A stretch of 64,000 bases of DNA. It comes from DASWTL01 sp035575925. Lineage in GTDB: Bacteria; Bacteroidota; Bacteroidia; Sphingobacteriales; Sphingobacteriaceae. Of the stretch, positions 61,178 to 64,000 are shown piece after piece (position 1 is the stretch's first letter; each line of letters begins with the position of its first letter). The notes under the pieces are model-generated. The model had not been told where the DNA came from, ran no database searches, and saw nothing but the letters and a program-made list of their open reading frames with translations. Position numbers and translations under genes: made by a program. The stretch spans positions 1 to 64,000 of the forward strand of contig DATLXK010000023.1 of NCBI GenBank assembly GCA_035575925.1, given 5' to 3'.

Positions 61178-62500
61178 ATGCGGTTTTATAAATTACTACT
61201 TGCTTTTTTATTTCTTCTATCATTTAATGCATTCTCTCAAAGCAGTTCTGTATTAAAAAAACGGAAAGATGCTATAGCAAAAGAAATAGCCATATTAAAA
61301 CAAACCCGGAGCAAAATTGACCGCAGTAAAAAAATATCCATTTCCCAGATTAGCTTATTAGATGCCCAAATACACCTCAGGGAGGATAAAATTAGCACGA
61401 TAAACTCAGAAATTCATTTATTAAATGAACAGATCCTGGATGACACCCGCAAGGTAAGTTCATTGCAAAGTGAGTTGGAAAAACTAAAATATCAATATTC
61501 CAAAATGGTTCAGTTTGCTTTTAAGAACCAAAGTGCCTATAATAAGCTCATGTTTGTATTCGCCTCAGCAGATTTTAACCAGGCGTATAAAAGACTTAAA
61601 TATTTGCAACAGTTTAGTTTATCCAGACGCCGGCATGCTGCTGATATAAACAAAACTCAAACCAGTTTAAAAACCGAAATCAGCATACTGGATAAAAATA
61701 AAAAAGAAAAAAACAACCTTCTTGAAGATCAGCAAAAAGAAAAGCTAGTATTAGGAAGTGAAAAGAAAAGCCAGAATACAGTTTTAATAAACCTGACTAA
61801 GCAAGAGAAAACCTTAAAACACCAGCTTGAAAAGAAGCAGAACGAAGCCTCAGCCTTAGCAAACGCCATACAGGCTGCTATACGAAAGGAAATAGAGATT
61901 GAAAGGAAGAAAGCAATTGAAGCGGCGCGCATCGCTGCAATTAAAGCAGCGCGTATTGCTGCAATCAAAGCAAAAGCTACTGCCGCCGCAGTTGCAGCCA
62001 ACAAAAAAAAATCCGCTGCTGCATCTGTTCCCAGACCTGTTAAACCTATTGTAAAAACCGAAAACGTACTTTCTTCGGGAACAGTAAACCTTAATCTATC
62101 ATCGGGATTTTTGGCAAACAGGGGAAGACTCCCTGCTCCTGTAAATAATGGCATTGTCATTCAACGTTTTGGTGCACAGAAATATGGTAAAGTCACCGTT
62201 TATAACGATGGCATAAATATAAAATCGGCACCAGGGTCTGCAGTATATGCTGTGTTTGGCGGTGAGGTGATTAAGGCATTTTATTTAATTAACAGCTATA
62301 CAGTGATGGTACGTCATGGAGAATATTTTACAGTATATTCTAAAATGAAAAACCTTACCGTATCAGCGGGTCAAAAAGTTAGTGTTAAACAAGTTATCGG
62401 AACTGTTGCAACCGATCCTTCTGAGGGTACAACGGAGCTTCAGTTCCAGATATGGAAAAATGGCTCTCCGGTAAATCCCTCAAGCTGGTTAGCCCAATAA
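61178..62500 (+). CDS. EnvC-like murein hydrolase activator with degenerate LytM domain
   Basis: 440 residues: signal peptide (about 1-21), long coiled coil (25-255), an Ala/Lys/Ile repeat stretch (AARIAAIKAARIAAIKAK), and a C-terminal M23/LytM domain (about 325-438). The zinc ligands are lost: the H-x3-D site reads NDGINIKSA and the final HxH position reads ELQFQIW. As with E. coli EnvC, it should activate an amidase rather than cut peptidoglycan. Confidence 0.9.
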   Translation: MRFYKLLLAFLFLLSFNAFSQSSSVLKKRKDAIAKEIAILKQTRSKIDRSKKISISQISLLDAQIHLREDKISTINSEIHLLNEQILDDTRKVSSLQSELEKLKYQYSKMVQFAFKNQSAYNKLMFVFASADFNQAYKRLKYLQQFSLSRRRHAADINKTQTSLKTEISILDKNKKEKNNLLEDQQKEKLVLGSEKKSQNTVLINLTKQEKTLKHQLEKKQNEASALANAIQAAIRKEIEIERKKAIEAARIAAIKAARIAAIKAKATAAAVAANKKKSAAASVPRPVKPIVKTENVLSSGTVNLNLSSGFLANRGRLPAPVNNGIVIQRFGAQKYGKVTVYNDGINIKSAPGSAVYAVFGGEVIKAFYLINSYTVMVRHGEYFTVYSKMKNLTVSAGQKVSVKQVIGTVATDPSEGTTELQFQIWKNGSPVNPSSWLAQ

Positions 62501-62510
62501 TAAAGTTTAT

Positions 62511-64000
62511 TTAATTATTTCCTGGTTTTAATGCACTATTAATCCTGTCTGAAATATCCTGCAAGTGATAGTTTGTCATACTATCTGAAATGTTTGGTAA
62601 TGCCGCTTTAATCATTCGGTCTGTATCCCGCAACTGTGCCCTGGCTATAGAAATTGCATCACTCTGTACTTGCGGTTGTGTTGGGAACGGTAATGGCATA
62701 GGACTTAGGTTGGGCTTAATAAGACTTATTAACCGTTCTACATATATCTTTTGCAAATTCCGACGATAAACATCAATTGCCTCATTATTTTTAACCTCTT
62801 TAAATATCGAATTTTGAAGATCAGAAAATAGTTCTGTAATTTTATATGCGGTTTTCCCATCAGCGGCCTCAGCGGAAAGGAGCTTGTTTAAAGTAGTGGT
62901 ACTAACAAGTCTGTTAATTACAGGTTCTTGCAGGCGGGAGATTATTGTCAATTTATTCTCGCCAATTTGATCAATCACAGAACTTTCAATCAACCATGTT
63001 GGTGTGGCAAATAATTGCCGATCAAGAAATGCTATCGCTTCCTTTTGAATTGATGCCGGAGTTCGTTCATAAACAGATCCTGACTGCTCTACGGTTTTAG
63101 GTGTTTCATACACTCCTCCTATATTTTTTGACACATGGCCCATATATCGGCCGAATTGTCCGGTTAATTCCCGATAAATATTTTTCACATTATCATACCC
63201 TTCATTACTCTCACGAGTCCAAGTAATTAAATTAGGAAGGATTCTCTGCAAATTTTTGATGCCATAGAAGCTTGCTTTCATTGAATTATCTCCTAAATCT
63301 TCACTTTGAGAACGTGGATCATCTGGATTTGTCTCTTTCCCAAACCATAAACGCGGGTTTTTTAACTTATCAATAGTTAATTTATTTAAAACCGAAACCT
63401 CCGCTTCTGCACTTTTCATATTAGGGAGCATTTTATATCCCCATTCTATGGCCCAATCATCATAATCTCCAATACGTGGGAAAATCCCCTGGCGGTTTAT
63501 TTTGTCTTCAGGCTGGGCAACATAATTAAATCGGGCATAATCCATTATAGAAGGTGTATGCCCATTTTTTTCGACAAACGCCCGATCTCTTAATTTCTCG
63601 ACAGGAACAGTTGAGCTGGAGCCAAAATTATGGCGCAGACCAATAGTATGCCCTACTTCATGTGATGAAACAAAACGAATAAGTTGTCCCATTAAGTCAT
63701 CACTGAACTGGATTTTACGTGCCTCAGGATCTATGGCTGCAGCTTGTATAAAATACCAGTCATGTAATATTTTCTGCACGTTATGAAACCAGTTAATATG
63801 GCTTTCCATGATCTCCCCTGTCCGCGGATCTGATATACTCGGCCCACTGGCATTTGAGATTTCTGATGGTTTATAAACAATCGCCGAATTCCGGGCATCA
63901 TCAATACTCCAGGTAGAGTCCTGAGCATGAGTTGGAGCAATTTTACCAATAATTGCATTTTTAAAGCCGGCCTTTTCAAAGGCTTTCTGCCAGTCATTAA
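62511..64000 (-). CDS. Large zinc-dependent metalloprotease (DUF5117/DUF4953 type), C-terminal part
   Basis: About 496 residues are in the window; the frame stays open to the right edge, so the start lies outside. The metzincin-type motif HEVGHTIGLRHNFGSS lies at plus 63,620-63,670, giving HExxHxxGxxH ligands. Upstream in frame are NDWQKAFEKAGFKNAIIGK and SISDPRTGEIMESHINWFHN. These match the Bacteroidetes TonB-era secreted metalloproteases of about 800 residues. An internal ATG at 63,809 is not the start. Confidence 0.9.
   Translation of the reverse strand, partial: NDWQKAFEKAGFKNAIIGKIAPTHAQDSTWSIDDARNSAIVYKPSEISNASGPSISDPRTGEIMESHINWFHNVQKILHDWYFIQAAAIDPEARKIQFSDDLMGQLIRFVSSHEVGHTIGLRHNFGSSSTVPVEKLRDRAFVEKNGHTPSIMDYARFNYVAQPEDKINRQGIFPRIGDYDDWAIEWGYKMLPNMKSAEAEVSVLNKLTIDKLKNPRLWFGKETNPDDPRSQSEDLGDNSMKASFYGIKNLQRILPNLITWTRESNEGYDNVKNIYRELTGQFGRYMGHVSKNIGGVYETPKTVEQSGSVYERTPASIQKEAIAFLDRQLFATPTWLIESSVIDQIGENKLTIISRLQEPVINRLVSTTTLNKLLSAEAADGKTAYKITELFSDLQNSIFKEVKNNEAIDVYRRNLQKIYVERLISLIKPNLSPMPLPFPTQPQVQSDAISIARAQLRDTDRMIKAALPNISDSMTNYHLQDISDRINSALKPGNN

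Noticed and set aside
63731..63997. 88-residue reading frame at the right edge
   Set aside because: It is a shadow frame; the metalloprotease frame is open through the same bases with family-like sequence, so no frameshift is needed.
1..64000. CRISPR arrays, rRNA genes, riboswitches
   Set aside because: No regularly spaced repeats, no rRNA sequence and no recognisable riboswitch core were seen on either strand.

Overview
The window is AT-rich Bacteroidota DNA, most likely from a Sphingobacteriales-type genome (Pedobacter, Solitalea or a relative; I cannot fix the genus). The evidence is the set of protein families (Bacteroidetes TraE-TraN conjugation genes, RteC, DUF3945-like and DUF4134-type proteins, tandem M16 proteases, ferritin-like PF13668 pairs, a Bacteroidetes-type LysRS) and promoters of the Bacteroidetes form TTTG-N18/20-TAnnTTTG, which can be read upstream of both tRNA genes and several others.

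Positions 1 to about 25,300 are one end of an integrative conjugative element (ICE) of the broad CTnDOT-like class; its other end lies left of the window. From the left: the end of an IS256-family insertion sequence abuts a lipoprotein gene at the tail of a minus-strand transfer operon. In transcription order this operon is a small membrane protein, TraE, TraF, TraG (VirB4 ATPase), three tandem TraI-like paralogues, TraJ, TraK, TraL, TraM, TraN, a DUF3945-like protein and the lipoprotein. A divergent mercury-resistance operon follows (ArsR-type regulator, MerT-MerP fusion, cysteine-rich HMA protein, MerA). Next come a VOC protein, RteC, a membrane-anchored LuxR-type regulator and a GNAT acetyltransferase. 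The mobilisation block (MobC coupling protein, MobB relaxase, MobA accessory protein) has a candidate oriT upstream. The right end carries an excisionase-like HTH protein, a broken small gene, a PDDEXK (DUF1016/YhcG) nuclease and a tyrosine integrase. The ICE appears to end between the integrase start and the terminator that follows tRNA-Pro.

The most interesting non-coding signal is a pair of almost identical 32-bp perfect dyads (12-bp arms, 8-nt centre) at 11,461-11,492 and 22,340-22,371. They lie upstream of the transfer operon and of the excisionase-like gene, and each sits exactly 16 nt from a near-consensus -7 box. This suggests one regulator co-ordinates excision and transfer. Other unexplained structures are a nested hairpin with an IncP-like nic motif, TACGT boxes upstream of rteC, and a 9-8-9 inverted repeat upstream of the integrase.

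From 25,350 to 64,000 the DNA looks like ordinary chromosome: tRNA-Pro and tRNA-Ser, a PgpH-type cyclic-di-AMP phosphodiesterase, thiolase, a DUF819 membrane protein, a POT transporter, a dolichol-phosphate-mannose-synthase-like glycosyltransferase, RuvB, an L,D-transpeptidase, GuaB, an M16 protease pair, MqnC (futalosine menaquinone pathway), two ferritin-like proteins, ScpB, Mpl, PrmA, TpiA, a GlmU-like protein, L31 type B, methylmalonyl-CoA epimerase, an IscS-IscU-IscA iron-sulfur cluster set, an acyl-CoA ligase, LysS, Ung, an EamA transporter, a DUF3347 lipoprotein, an EnvC-like protein with a degenerate LytM domain, and the C-terminal part of a large zinc metalloprotease cut by the window edge. 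No CRISPR array or rRNA was seen.
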